Assembly (NCBI GenBank): GCA_041493035.1
Contig: JBGPYB010000008.1
Coordinates: 1-57,601 of the forward strand
Direction of reading: 5' to 3'
DNA length: 57,601 nt
Source of the DNA: JBGPYB01 sp041493035
GTDB taxonomy: Bacteria > Acidobacteriota > Vicinamibacteria > Fen-336
Shown here: piece by piece, positions 16,371 to 24,794 of the stretch
Position numbering within the stretch: position 1 is the first letter of the stretch
Layout of the letters: each line of letters starts with the position of its first letter
Translations under genes and position numbers: made by a program
The notes under the pieces: generated by a model
The model's input: the letters and a program-made list of their open reading frames with translations, nothing else
The model's database searches: none
What the model was told of the DNA's origin: nothing

Positions 16371-17729
16371 ATGCCCTTACAGATCGTTTTCGCCTTGGCG
16401 ATGGTTGCGGCGACTGACAGGCCAACGCTGCGAGGCGTCGTTCGAGGCAGCGACGGCACGCCTCTCGGCGAGGCGAGGGTGATGATCCACACTGCCCAGC
16501 CGCGCGTCGGGACGTCGAGCTTCTGCCCGTCGTGCTATCTGGACTGCGGGCGGAGCGCCACGACCGGGCCGGATGGCCGCTTCGAAATACCGCACCTCGA
16601 TCCGGCGCTACTCTTCCGTGTCGTGGCCATGGCCAAGAAGCATCAGGCTGTGTTCCTGAGCAAGGTGGATCCAGCCGCCGCCGAGGTCTCTCTCTCGCTG
16701 CAACCGAGTCCGCCCCTACCGTCGAATCCGAAGCGGGTGTTGAGAGGCCAGGTGGTCGGCCCCACCGGTCCTGTCGCTGCGGCCATCGTCGAGCCGCAGG
16801 GGTACACGTTGGGAGATGCGTCCAACGGGAGCACGACCTTCGGAGGCACCGAGAGAATCATGCCGCCGACAGTCACGGACTCGTCGGGTGAGTTCGAAAT
16901 GGCGCTCGGGGCTGAGGTGGACTCGCTGGTGCTCCTAGTGTCTCCCCGGGGCCTGACTCGCCGTGCCTACGCGCGCGTGCCGACAGGCTTGGCTCAAACG
17001 AAATTGCCCGTGTCGTACGGTGCGGCGGTACGGGGGCGGATCGTCAAGGACCGTCATCCGCTCACGGGCATCGCCGTAAACCTGGAGCAGCAGGATCGCG
17101 ACGCCGAACAATGGGTCGGCACCTACTCGGCCAGAACAGACGAGTCGGGAACTTTTCTAATCACGAACGCGTTGCCGGACGTAGAAATGATCGTGGTGGG
17201 CGCAAGCCAGGACGTGGCTGCGTTTGGCTACACCCCCGCTCGGCCGCTGAAGACGGGGGGCGAAGAAACAATCCTCGATCTTGGCGATCTTGACGTCAGA
17301 CCGGGCCACAGGGTGGCGGGAAGAGTCGTGCTCAGTGACGGGAAGCAAACGCCGGAGCACACGCGGCTCTTGCTGCTTCGTGAGTCTGTGGGTGACGCCC
17401 AGGACGTCGAGCTGTCGAGGGACGGAGCCTTCGAGCTCCCCAGCGTGCCCGAGGAAGTGGTTTCCCTCTCCGTGAGAGTTCCTGGTTACAGCCTCTCGAA
17501 GCAGAACGCCAGTCTCGTTCCAGGCAACGGAGACTCCCTCCTCGGCGTCGTGCCAAGCGACCTGAAGCTGACGGTCCTACTCGAGCCCGAGCCATCGCGG
17601 CGGGCAGACTCTCACACGAACCGCGCGGCGCTGGCAGAGCGTAGGAAAACGATGGTAGCGCTTCGTGAGAAGCCCCTCGAGGGCGTGGAGCCGGAGCAAC
17701 CGAAGCTGGAGCCCTCCCTTAAGGACTGA
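16371..17729 (+). CDS. exported protein with carboxypeptidase-regulatory-like repeats
   Basis: This 452-residue protein has a short hydrophobic N-terminus (residues 3-14) and several beta-sandwich segments of the carboxypeptidase-regulatory type. The first is at about 18-75 (LRGVVRGSDGTPLGEARV), others near 125, 225 and 320. Such repeats act as adhesive or structural modules on exported proteins. A cysteine cluster (CPSCYLDC, near residue 50) interrupts the first repeat and could bind metal or form disulfides. The ATG is preceded by GGAGG and the hydrophobic leader begins there. The C-terminal 45 residues are charged. No enzymatic domain is visible. Confidence 0.75.
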   Translation: MPLQIVFALAMVAATDRPTLRGVVRGSDGTPLGEARVMIHTAQPRVGTSSFCPSCYLDCGRSATTGPDGRFEIPHLDPALLFRVVAMAKKHQAVFLSKVDPAAAEVSLSLQPSPPLPSNPKRVLRGQVVGPTGPVAAAIVEPQGYTLGDASNGSTTFGGTERIMPPTVTDSSGEFEMALGAEVDSLVLLVSPRGLTRRAYARVPTGLAQTKLPVSYGAAVRGRIVKDRHPLTGIAVNLEQQDRDAEQWVGTYSARTDESGTFLITNALPDVEMIVVGASQDVAAFGYTPARPLKTGGEETILDLGDLDVRPGHRVAGRVVLSDGKQTPEHTRLLLLRESVGDAQDVELSRDGAFELPSVPEEVVSLSVRVPGYSLSKQNASLVPGNGDSLLGVVPSDLKLTVLLEPEPSRRADSHTNRAALAERRKTMVALREKPLEGVEPEQPKLEPSLKD

Positions 17730-17757
17730 GCCGCCCGAGAGGCGACCGCTCGGTTGC

Positions 17758-18879
17758 TCAAGGTACCGCAGCGTACCACTGGGCCAACAGAGTCTCCGCT
17801 GGTTTTCCTCTCGGCGAGTAGTCGGTGTCGCCGGGGTTCGGAGGATCGGTGGGCCACGCCCACCAGAATGTCCCGCGCATCCAGGCAGATTCCTTCGACC
17901 ACACCTCGAAGGCCGCGTCGTAACAGTTGGCTTGCTCCGTGGGATCGGGGCTGGACACGCGCGAGAAATCCCACGGCACCCGGTTGGCGCCCGCGGCGCT
18001 CCGGTAGCCGATCTCGGTGAAGACCACGGGCTTGCGGTGGCCCGCCTGCCAGTTCCGGTAGGCCGAGACCATGTCGTCGCCGTTCACGTTGCGGCCCCAG
18101 GCCTGTATCAGCTCGGCCCGCGTCGGATCGTCGTGGTCGGTCAGGGGCGCGTACACGTCGAGGCCGGCGTAATCGAGGAGGTTCCAGAACGACACGCTCG
18201 TGAACTCGTCCCCGGGAGAGTTGGCGTTGGCTCCATAGGTGAGGGGACCCTTGTAAGCTTCTCGGACATGGGCGATGACCGTGGCCCATTGCGAGGCGGA
18301 GCGCGAGTCGGTCATGGTGACGAGCTCGGTCCCGACGTCGAAGAGCTCAACGCCTTCGGTCTGGGCCAGGGCGGCGCAGCGCGCCACGAATGCGTCGTAG
18401 CTCGAGAACCAGGCCGTGCTGTCCGACGGGCGAATCGTGCCGCGCCAGCTTCCGTCCTTGACGTCCACGTGGGGCTTGAGCATCACCTTCAGCCCCAGGG
18501 CGTGGAGGTCCCGGACGGCTGCGACGACGGCCGCGTCGGTGGGCGTCTGCTGGTTGTCGGGGGCGATGACGATGGAATCCCGGCGATCCATGTACCACGT
18601 CACCAGGACTCCCCCCCAGGTCGAACCCGTGGCCCCGAGAGCGCGACGCGCGTCGGCGGCATCTGTCTGCGTGTACCCATCGTGCCACCAGGACACGTGG
18701 CTCATGGCCCTGAACTCGAAGCCCGAGGAAGCGCCCGGGCTCGCGCTCGGCGCCGGGGTCGGCGAAGGAGACCCCGGTGTCTGTTGTGGCTGTGTCGACG
18801 ATCCGCAGGCCAGGGCGAAGGTGGCGAGGACCACGGAGGTGGGGACCCAACCCCAGCGCCACCGCGGGGCGTCCGTCAA
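17758..18879 (-). CDS. lipoprotein with glycoside-hydrolase-like TIM barrel (GH113-like)
   Basis: The product is a 373-residue lipoprotein. The leader ends at a lipobox (FALAC, Cys near residue 25), followed by a Ser/Pro/Thr linker and then a barrel domain resembling family GH113 or related (1->4)-beta-mannanase/xylanase folds. Candidate catalytic acids lie in DVGTELV (near 200) and VFTEIGYR (near 290), in the expected barrel positions. It should act on polysaccharide at the outer envelope. The start is taken as TTG at 18879, which overlaps the ankyrin stop as TTGA; upstream starts would enter the ankyrin gene. The family call is from motif recognition and is moderate. Confidence 0.72.
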   Translation of the reverse strand: MTDAPRWRWGWVPTSVVLATFALACGSSTQPQQTPGSPSPTPAPSASPGASSGFEFRAMSHVSWWHDGYTQTDAADARRALGATGSTWGGVLVTWYMDRRDSIVIAPDNQQTPTDAAVVAAVRDLHALGLKVMLKPHVDVKDGSWRGTIRPSDSTAWFSSYDAFVARCAALAQTEGVELFDVGTELVTMTDSRSASQWATVIAHVREAYKGPLTYGANANSPGDEFTSVSFWNLLDYAGLDVYAPLTDHDDPTRAELIQAWGRNVNGDDMVSAYRNWQAGHRKPVVFTEIGYRSAAGANRVPWDFSRVSSPDPTEQANCYDAAFEVWSKESAWMRGTFWWAWPTDPPNPGDTDYSPRGKPAETLLAQWYAAVP

Positions 18880-19478
18880 CGCCCGGACCCCGGATAGGTC
18901 TGGGTCAGGCACGAGTTGCGGACCCAGACCAGGCGCCCCAGGCTCGCGGCGGGACCCTGGATCGGCTCCCCTCCCGAGCACGCCTCGTCGGCGGCGCATC
19001 CCCCCTCGCATCCCTCGACACGGGTGACGCGCACGAGGTAGCGGTTCCCCTCGACCCGGTCGATGGCGCCGCAGAAGCCGCTCCCCCCCCAGCGCTTGAC
19101 GCAGACCGTGTCGTTCAGGGACTTGCCCGATCCCTGGGCCCCGCGGCTCCGCAGCAGGCGGACGAGGTCGGCGTGGCCCGCCTTCTGGGCGATGTCCAGG
19201 GGGGTCCGGCCGAGGCGGTCATGGGCGTCGGGGTCAGCTCCGGCGTCCATCAAGACGACCGCCACCTCCTTGCGGCCGCCGGCCACGGCGGCCATCAGAG
19301 GCGTCCAGCCGCTGGAGGAGGAGGCGTTCGGATCGGCCCCGTCGCTGAGAAGGGCCTTCACGAAATCGACCCGGCTCGCTCGCGCAGCCTCGATGAGCCG
19401 TTGTTCTGGCCCCTCCGCCACGACCTCCGGGACCCCGATCGCAAGCACCAAAGTAAGGACAGGGGCCCAGCGTTGCAT
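18876..19478 (-). CDS. exported ankyrin-repeat protein
   Basis: This 200-residue protein has a signal peptide (residues 1-21, cut near VVA-E) and three ankyrin repeats at about 25-125 (for example DPNASSSSGWTPLMAAVAGG and DPDAHDRLGRTPLDIAQKAG). A cysteine-rich C-terminal segment with six cysteines follows. Exported ankyrin proteins mediate binding; the partner is probably the coupled glycosidase-like lipoprotein, since the stop overlaps its TTG start. The ATG at 19478 is chosen because the signal peptide begins there; longer forms would add an unlikely arginine-rich stretch. Confidence 0.75.
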   Translation of the reverse strand: MQRWAPVLTLVLAIGVPEVVAEGPEQRLIEAARASRVDFVKALLSDGADPNASSSSGWTPLMAAVAGGRKEVAVVLMDAGADPDAHDRLGRTPLDIAQKAGHADLVRLLRSRGAQGSGKSLNDTVCVKRWGGSGFCGAIDRVEGNRYLVRVTRVEGCEGGCAADEACSGGEPIQGPAASLGRLVWVRNSCLTQTYPGSGR

Positions 19479-19591
19479 CCTGTTCACCTTGGGCACCCCA
19501 CCATCGTAGCTCCTCCTTCGGCGTACAGCGCGGAGTTTGGGAAACAAAGTGCGGGGCCTCCGTCGGGCGGGCATAGACCAGCGGGCGAGGG

Positions 19592-19597
19592 TAGAAT
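19592..19597 (+). promoter_or_regulatory. putative -10 element TAGAAT of the amidohydrolase gene
   Basis: TAGAAT lies 38 bases before the amidohydrolase start, immediately upstream of a GC palindrome. No convincing -35 box. Confidence 0.45.
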
Positions 19598-19601
19598 CCG
19601 G

Positions 19602-19620
19602 CCCGGCGCGTCGCGCCGGG
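19602..19620 (+). promoter_or_regulatory. leader hairpin overlapping the Shine-Dalgarno region
   Basis: CCCGGCGCG-T-CGCGCCGGG is a perfect palindrome in the leader of the amidohydrolase. Its right arm runs into GGGAGG (19618-19623), the only Shine-Dalgarno candidate. Folding would hide part of the ribosome site, so translation may be restrained. Confidence 0.4.
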
Positions 19621-19635
19621 AGGCCCCTCAAAGAC

Positions 19636-21354
19636 ATGAAGAACCTGCTCCTGCCCCTCGTCGGACTGCTGGCTGTCCCTTCCGCGCTCCGAGCGGCGGC
19701 CGATCCGGCGGATCTCGTGCTGGCCGGAGGCTCGGTCTACACCGTGGATGCCGCGCGCTCCTGGGCCGAGGCCGTGGCCATACGTGGCGGCCGGATCGTC
19801 TTCGTGGGGACGGACGCTGGCGCGGGACACTGGATCGGTCCCAAGACGCGCGTCGTCAAGCTCGCGGGGCGCATGGTGATCCCCTCGTTCCAGGACGCCC
19901 ACGTGCATCCGATCAGCAGCGGCATCGAGATGGGCCAATGCGACCTCCACGACATCGACACGGCCGACGCGATTCTGGCCAAGATACATTCGTGTGCTCA
20001 GGAGAGCGCCGGGAAGCCGTGGCTGCTCGGAGGGGGGTGGACCTTTACGGCGTTTGCTGGCGGAGCGCCGACCAAGGAAGCGCTCGACGCCATCGTCGGC
20101 GACAAGCCGGCCCTCCTCGACAACGCGGATGAACACTCGGCCTGGGCCAACTCCAAGGCGCTCCAGCTCGCCGGGATCACCGCATCGACGCCCGACCCCG
20201 AAAGGGGCCGCATCGAGCGCGACCCGAGGACGAAGGTCCCAACAGGGACGCTGCGCGAAAGCGCCTCCGACCTCATCAAACATCTCCTCCCGCGTCCGTC
20301 ACCCGAGGAGCGACTCGCCGGGCTCGGGCGTGCGCTCCAACTCTTCAATCGCCTCGGGATCACCTCGGTTCAGGAGGCAGACGCGGGGGAGGGAGCGGCC
20401 GGTGTGGGCGGGCGAGAGAGCCTCGAGACGTATCGTGAGGCGGAGAAGCAGGGACGTCTCACGGTGCGTGTCGTGGCCGCCTTGTTGGCGGAGCCCTCCA
20501 GGGGCCCGGAGCAGGTGGACGATCTGGTCAAGCTGCGGGCGGAGTTCACGAGCCCGCGGGTGAGGCCCATCGCGGCCAAGATCTTCGCCGACGGCGTCAT
20601 CGAGCCGCGGACCGCCGCGATGCTGGAGCCTTACCTCGACCGGCCCGGCTGGCGCGGGGAGCCCAATTTCCCGGCCGAGCGCCTCAATCCCCTGGTCGCG
20701 CGACTGGTCGAGGCGGCCTTCAACGTCCACGTTCATGCCGTCGGCGATCGTGCCGTTCGGATGACCTTGGACGCGCTCGAGGCGGCCCGGCCGAGGCAAG
20801 GCGACCGCGCTCTGCGCCACCAGATCGCCCATCTCGAGGTGATCGACCCTGGCGACATCCCGCGCTTCCGGTTCCTGGGCGTCATCGCCAACTTCCAGCC
20901 CCTCTGGGCCTACGCCGACGACTACATCGTGGACCTGACCTGGCCCAGCCTGGGACCCGAACGATCGCGCTGGCTCTACCCCATCGGCAGCATCGCCCGC
21001 AGCGGCGCGGTGCTCGCCTTCGGCAGCGACTGGTCGGTATCCTCGGCGAACCCTCTCGAAGCCATCGAAATCGCACTGACGCGCCAAGGCTTGACCGACC
21101 CCAAGCGTCCTCCACTGGTCGCGGAGGAGGCGATCGACCTTCCCACTGCTCTGGCGGCGTACACCATCGGCTCAGCCTACGCGCTGGGACAGGAGGTCGA
21201 GACGGGATCCATTGAGGTCGGCAAGGCGGCGGATATCGTCGTCTTGTCCGAAAACCTGTTTTCGATTCCGGCCGCTCGGATCCACGAGCAGAAAGTGCTG
21301 CTCACCCTCCTGGCCGGGGAACCCGTCTATCGCTCGTCGGAGATCGGCTGGTGA
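19636..21354 (+). CDS. exported YtcJ/NfdA-type amidohydrolase
   Basis: This 572-residue metal-dependent hydrolase of the amidohydrolase superfamily resembles N-substituted formamide deformylase and YtcJ. It has a signal peptide (residues 1-20). Metal ligands are visible in FQDAHVHP (near 90), HVHAVGD (near 370), HQIAHLE (near 395) and GSDWSVS (near 463). The carboxylated-lysine position is AAKIFADG near residue 315. A C-terminal composite beta domain follows. Substrates of this family are amides or cyclic ureides and cannot be told from sequence. It stands alone with its own promoter-like TAGAAT and a leader hairpin. Confidence 0.88.
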   Translation: MKNLLLPLVGLLAVPSALRAAADPADLVLAGGSVYTVDAARSWAEAVAIRGGRIVFVGTDAGAGHWIGPKTRVVKLAGRMVIPSFQDAHVHPISSGIEMGQCDLHDIDTADAILAKIHSCAQESAGKPWLLGGGWTFTAFAGGAPTKEALDAIVGDKPALLDNADEHSAWANSKALQLAGITASTPDPERGRIERDPRTKVPTGTLRESASDLIKHLLPRPSPEERLAGLGRALQLFNRLGITSVQEADAGEGAAGVGGRESLETYREAEKQGRLTVRVVAALLAEPSRGPEQVDDLVKLRAEFTSPRVRPIAAKIFADGVIEPRTAAMLEPYLDRPGWRGEPNFPAERLNPLVARLVEAAFNVHVHAVGDRAVRMTLDALEAARPRQGDRALRHQIAHLEVIDPGDIPRFRFLGVIANFQPLWAYADDYIVDLTWPSLGPERSRWLYPIGSIARSGAVLAFGSDWSVSSANPLEAIEIALTRQGLTDPKRPPLVAEEAIDLPTALAAYTIGSAYALGQEVETGSIEVGKAADIVVLSENLFSIPAARIHEQKVLLTLLAGEPVYRSSEIGW

Positions 21355-21358
21355 GCCG

Positions 21359-22606
21359 CTAGCCTGCGCTGCGGACCACGACCTTTTTCGGCGCGTAGGG
21401 ATCGATAGGTCGAGCGAAGAGATAGCCCTGACCATACCGGATCCCGAGCTGCTGAATCGCTTCGGCTTCCTCCACGGTCTGGATCCCCTCGGCGATGACC
21501 GTGGCGCCGACACCCGCCCCCATCTCCAGGATCGCCTTGACGACCTGTTGGCTGATGGGCTTCTGGTGGACGTCCCGGACGAGGCCCATGTCGATCTTGA
21601 GGTAGGTCGCGCCGAGGCTTGCGATCGTCTCGAGTCCCGAGTACCCCGCCCCCACGTCATCGATGGCAAAGCTGAACCCCAGCTCGATGAAGGAGTGCAT
21701 GGCCTCGCGGTACATGGTCAGGTTCTCGATGACCTGGCGTTCCGTGATCTCAAGGGTGACGAAGCGGGGAGAGATGCGCTCTCCGAGATAGTCGAGGACG
21801 CCGCGCCCCAGGAAGCTCGGGTCACGGACCGTTGCCGGAACCGTGTTCACAAAGAGGCGCCCCGTCCCTCCAAAGACCTCCCAGTCGACGAACGCCTGGC
21901 GTCGACACGAGCGCTCCAGTTCCTCCACGAGACCGTGACGGGCGGCAAGGCCGAAGAGAGCCATCGGGGCCTCGAGATCGGTGCCGCGGGGCCCACGGGA
22001 GAGCCCCTCGTGGCCGACGATCTGACGCGTCGCGATCTCGACGATGGGCTGGAATGCGGTCCAGAGGCTGCGGTTGTAGATGATCTCGACGAGCCCTTCA
22101 CGCTGGTCGCGGTCCCTCAAGCGATGTCGCAAGTCGGCGCTCGTCAGAGCTTCCTCGATGAGACGAAGGATCTGCCGCTCGTGGCTCTCGAGGGGGCTGT
22201 GAATGACGAGACCGTACCCAACGTAGAGGATCGGGCGCTCGCGCAGGTACGGAAGGGTCAGGCGGCCGACTCGCGGAGTCAGGAATTCCTCGACCCGATC
22301 GGCCAGCTTCCGAAGATCTGCGGCCCGAAAGCCCTCGGTCTTGTCCCGCCGGCCGCCCAGGAAGAGCATGATGCGGTCCCCTTCCCGCTCGTCCCGCGTG
22401 AGCAGGTCTCCCTCGCGGAAGAGCTCCTTCATCTCGGCCATCAGCGGATCGATCTGAGCCCGGAGACCCAGATAGGCGGCGCCTCCGAAGCTCCGCTCGA
22501 TGCGCGCGAGGGGCTCCAGGTCGACGAGGATGGCAGCGAGCCCCCCCTGTTCCGTGAGAATCGATCCGACCTGCTCGTTGACGTCTCGGAAGGTGGGGAT
22601 GTTCAT
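21359..22606 (-). CDS. EAL-domain cyclic-di-GMP phosphodiesterase with degenerate GGDEF-like N-terminus
   Basis: This 415-residue cytoplasmic protein should hydrolyse c-di-GMP. The EAL domain spans about 170-405. The signature is EGL rather than EAL (GHEGLSRGP), a tolerated change. The other catalytic residues are present: FVNT, LEITERQ, the AIDDVG loop, LKID, IAEGIQT and YGQGY. Residues 1-160 look like a decayed GGDEF domain (GDLLTRDE then EGDRIMLFL in place of GGEEF), which could serve as a GTP sensor. There is no membrane segment. It converges with the amidohydrolase and is divergent from the next gene. Confidence 0.88.
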   Translation of the reverse strand: MNIPTFRDVNEQVGSILTEQGGLAAILVDLEPLARIERSFGGAAYLGLRAQIDPLMAEMKELFREGDLLTRDEREGDRIMLFLGGRRDKTEGFRAADLRKLADRVEEFLTPRVGRLTLPYLRERPILYVGYGLVIHSPLESHERQILRLIEEALTSADLRHRLRDRDQREGLVEIIYNRSLWTAFQPIVEIATRQIVGHEGLSRGPRGTDLEAPMALFGLAARHGLVEELERSCRRQAFVDWEVFGGTGRLFVNTVPATVRDPSFLGRGVLDYLGERISPRFVTLEITERQVIENLTMYREAMHSFIELGFSFAIDDVGAGYSGLETIASLGATYLKIDMGLVRDVHQKPISQQVVKAILEMGAGVGATVIAEGIQTVEEAEAIQQLGIRYGQGYLFARPIDPYAPKKVVVRSAG

Positions 22607-22725
22607 GGCTTCAATCGCTCATTTTCCGCCCCTGGCGCGGCATGTCAATCCCCCTCGAAAGCACCGGGTCAGGCCCGATGTCTGGTGGCATAATGGCGTC
22701 CTCGGTCAGAGCGCTCGGGAATCCT

Positions 22726-23337
22726 ATGGGAATGGCGCGGGACGGTCGATGGGGTCGCCTTCTTGGCTTGGGGCCGTTCCTTGCCGGGCTGTTCGTCGCG
22801 GCGGCCATGGGACCCGCGGCTCTCGCCGAGAATCCGCAAACGAGCACCGTGATCGTGACGTTGGCCGACGGCACGAACCTCCCTTTGACCTCCTGGTCCT
22901 TGTCTTACGAGTATCAAGTGACTCCGCAGGGCGCGGCGGCGACCTTCGGTTCCACCTCGCGCCGCGAGGCCCATGACCTCTTCGTGGGCAAGAAGAGTGT
23001 GCCGACGTCCGGCAGCGTCCTGGAGATCCAGTACCGGCAGTACGAGCAAAGCGAAGACGTCGACGGGCAACCCCAGACGGTGAAGGTTGCAGTGGCAACC
23101 GGACTCGTTCTGACGGCGGGGGGCAAGAAGACCGAGCTTCGGATCGAGGCCCCGCACAAGGACCTGCTGGTCCCCCAGGGGGCAGAAAAGGGGGTCGTGC
23201 AGGCGCGCGCCCTGGATCTGACGGGACTGACCCTCACGGGCACCAAGCGGAGCTTCTGCCTCCTCTCCTACGCGGCGCAGGTGGAGTGCCACGCGCCGGC
23301 GACGGAGCGGGTCGTGAAGATGGAATTCGAGCGATGA
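22726..23337 (+). CDS. exported protein of unknown function, coupled to a cyclase
   Basis: This 203-residue protein has a convincing signal peptide (residues 1-36, ending AALA). The mature part is mostly beta and opens with VIVTLADGTNLPLTSW. I do not recognise the family. Several in-frame starts exist (22642, 22678, 22693, 22726, 22732); 22726 is chosen because it gives the best signal peptide with GGGA just upstream. The stop overlaps the cyclase start as ATGA, so the two are made together. An exported partner for a cytoplasmic cyclase suggests a signalling pair, which is inference. Confidence 0.65.
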   Translation: MGMARDGRWGRLLGLGPFLAGLFVAAAMGPAALAENPQTSTVIVTLADGTNLPLTSWSLSYEYQVTPQGAAATFGSTSRREAHDLFVGKKSVPTSGSVLEIQYRQYEQSEDVDGQPQTVKVAVATGLVLTAGGKKTELRIEAPHKDLLVPQGAEKGVVQARALDLTGLTLTGTKRSFCLLSYAAQVECHAPATERVVKMEFER

Positions 23338-23975
23338 AGGCCCGCTCGATGTTTCGCGCCCCCGGGCCGCGGACCCGCCGTCTCGCCGCTTTCCTGAGGC
23401 GCCGCGCGCGCAGCGCCCCGGAGCGTCGACCGACCCTCGACTGCCGAGCGTTTCCGTCCCTCTTCCGAAAGCGCGCCGTCGTGTTCACCGACACCGCGGA
23501 CTTCACCGTTCGGACGGCGCAGGACGGGATCCTTCACTTCCTCATGCTCTTCGAGAGGGTCGTCTCCACGGCAGCCCCGAAGCTCACGGCGGCGGGCGGA
23601 GACATCGTGAAAGTGGAGGGAGACAGCCTCCTGATCCGGTTCGCGGACGTCACTGCCGCGTGCCGAGGCGTCGACGCCTTGCAGGCTTGCCTGCGGCGCC
23701 TCAATCGCGCCAAGCCCAAGGACGAGCGCCTTGCCTTCAGCTATGGCATCGGCTACGGCGACGTCCTCGACCTGGAAGACGACCTCTTCGGCCTCGAGGT
23801 GAACCTGGCCTCGAAGTTGGGCGAGGACATGGCCCGACCCGGGGAGGCACTCCTCACGCCCGCGGCTGCCGCGTCTCTCGATCGCCTCACGCTCAAACGC
23901 ATCGTCCCCTATCGCGTCGTGACCTTTGGGACGCGTGCCATCCCCATCCAACGCCTCAAGCTTCGGCCCCGCTAG
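23334..23975 (+). CDS. class III adenylate/guanylate cyclase domain protein
   Basis: This 213-residue protein has one class III cyclase catalytic domain at about 45-190. The first metal Asp is in FTDTADFT and the second in VEGDSLLIRF. The substrate-binding stretch is VNLASKLGEDMARPGE, with Lys where the transition-state Arg neighbourhood often has AARL. The N-terminal 40 residues are very basic and disordered-looking. No membrane helix is seen. It should make cAMP or cGMP. The ATG start overlaps the upstream exported-protein stop as ATGA. The opposite strand of the whole gene is an open frame extending from the small membrane-protein gene. Confidence 0.82.
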   Translation: MKARSMFRAPGPRTRRLAAFLRRRARSAPERRPTLDCRAFPSLFRKRAVVFTDTADFTVRTAQDGILHFLMLFERVVSTAAPKLTAAGGDIVKVEGDSLLIRFADVTAACRGVDALQACLRRLNRAKPKDERLAFSYGIGYGDVLDLEDDLFGLEVNLASKLGEDMARPGEALLTPAAAASLDRLTLKRIVPYRVVTFGTRAIPIQRLKLRPR

Positions 23976-24179
23976 CGGGGCGCTCGCGGATGGCGGCGAG
24001 TTCGGAGCGGGGTCCGTTCTCCACGGGCGCCCCAGGAGGAGCTGCCGGCCCACGCCCCAAGCGAGGGGAATGACGACAAGGAACGCCGTCAGGAGACCGC
24101 CCACCGTGAGAAGGATCGCAGGAGCAGTTCCCCACCGCTGCTCCTCGCGGAAAAGCGCGCGACCCGGGCGATGGCTCAT
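23972..24179 (-). CDS. small membrane protein, 3' end unclear
   Basis: The start ATG overlaps the ribbon-helix-helix gene stop as ATGA. About 65 residues look real: a charged N-terminus (SHRPGRALFREEQRW), one membrane helix near 22-45 and a short Pro/Ser tail. The frame does not stop there. It stays open to 23268, antisense to the whole cyclase gene, which is unlikely to be translated product. A one-base shift near the tail would end it at TAG, 23972-23974, which is the end given. Function unknown. It probably belongs with the SPFH cluster. Confidence 0.45.
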
Positions 24180-24331
24180 GGCTTCTTCACGCGGCGCGCC
24201 TCCTGGAGCGCCCGGCGCAGGAGAAATTCGATCTGCGCGTTCAAGCTGCGCAGATCGTCGTTCGCCCAGCGCTGGACAGCCTCCAACAGGGCGGGGTCGA
24301 CGCGAAGAAGAAATGCCTTGCGGTCGGCCAC
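24176..24331 (-). CDS. small Arc-type ribbon-helix-helix DNA-binding protein
   Basis: This 51-residue protein is a single ribbon-helix-helix domain. A beta strand (RKAFLLRVD), helix A (PALLEAVQRWANDD) and helix B (SLNAQIEFLLRRAL) match the Arc family. It should bind DNA as a dimer and act as a repressor, perhaps on the SPFH promoter. The GTG start has AAGGGGAAG upstream. It lies 18 bases after the DUF4019 gene and is coupled by ATGA to the small membrane protein. Genes of this size and type commonly sit beside SPFH genes in Proteobacteria, which supports it as real. Confidence 0.8.
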   Translation of the reverse strand: MADRKAFLLRVDPALLEAVQRWANDDLRSLNAQIEFLLRRALQEARRVKKP

Positions 24332-24349
24332 GTGTCCGCGCTTCCCCTT

Positions 24350-24778
24350 CTATTGGATGAAATAGCCGGAGACCCGCCACGTCCCGTCCGGATCGGCCAT
24401 TGGCGTGATCGTCTCGACGGCTCGCGCCTTCTTCTCGAAGACGGTGTCGTACTGGATGACAACATACTGGCCGTCGGGAGCGCCCGGCAGCGACTTGGTG
24501 TACTGGCTGGACTTGAGCTTCCTCGAGACGAGCTTGCCCAGCGGGCCGCGAGCCGCGCTCGCCGCGCTCTGCCACTGCTCCTTCGTCACCGCACCCCGGA
24601 AGAGCTTCGCCGACTGGTCCCAGCTCTCGGCATACTTCCCCTGGTCCACGAGGGCGAGCCACGATTCCGCGCTCGCTTTCGCCGCCGCCTCCGCCGCGGG
24701 TCCCGCGGCCATCCCGCCCGAACCGAGGCCGGCCAGAGCCAGAATCGCCATCGCCGACGCGACCGTTCGCTTCGTCAC
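24350..24778 (-). CDS. exported DUF4019 protein
   Basis: This 142-residue protein has a signal peptide (residues 1-24) and a DUF4019 domain, recognised by the order AESWLALVDQGKYAESWDQ, then KEQW and LGKLVSRKLKSS, and QYDTVFEKK near 115. The fold is NTF2-like. No biochemical role is known to me. The GTG start has GGGAGGA upstream and lies 16 bases after the SPFH stop. It is the second gene of the SPFH cluster. Confidence 0.82.
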   Translation of the reverse strand: MTKRTVASAMAILALAGLGSGGMAAGPAAEAAAKASAESWLALVDQGKYAESWDQSAKLFRGAVTKEQWQSAASAARGPLGKLVSRKLKSSQYTKSLPGAPDGQYVVIQYDTVFEKKARAVETITPMADPDGTWRVSGYFIQ

Positions 24779-24794
24779 CCTATCCTCCCTCGAA

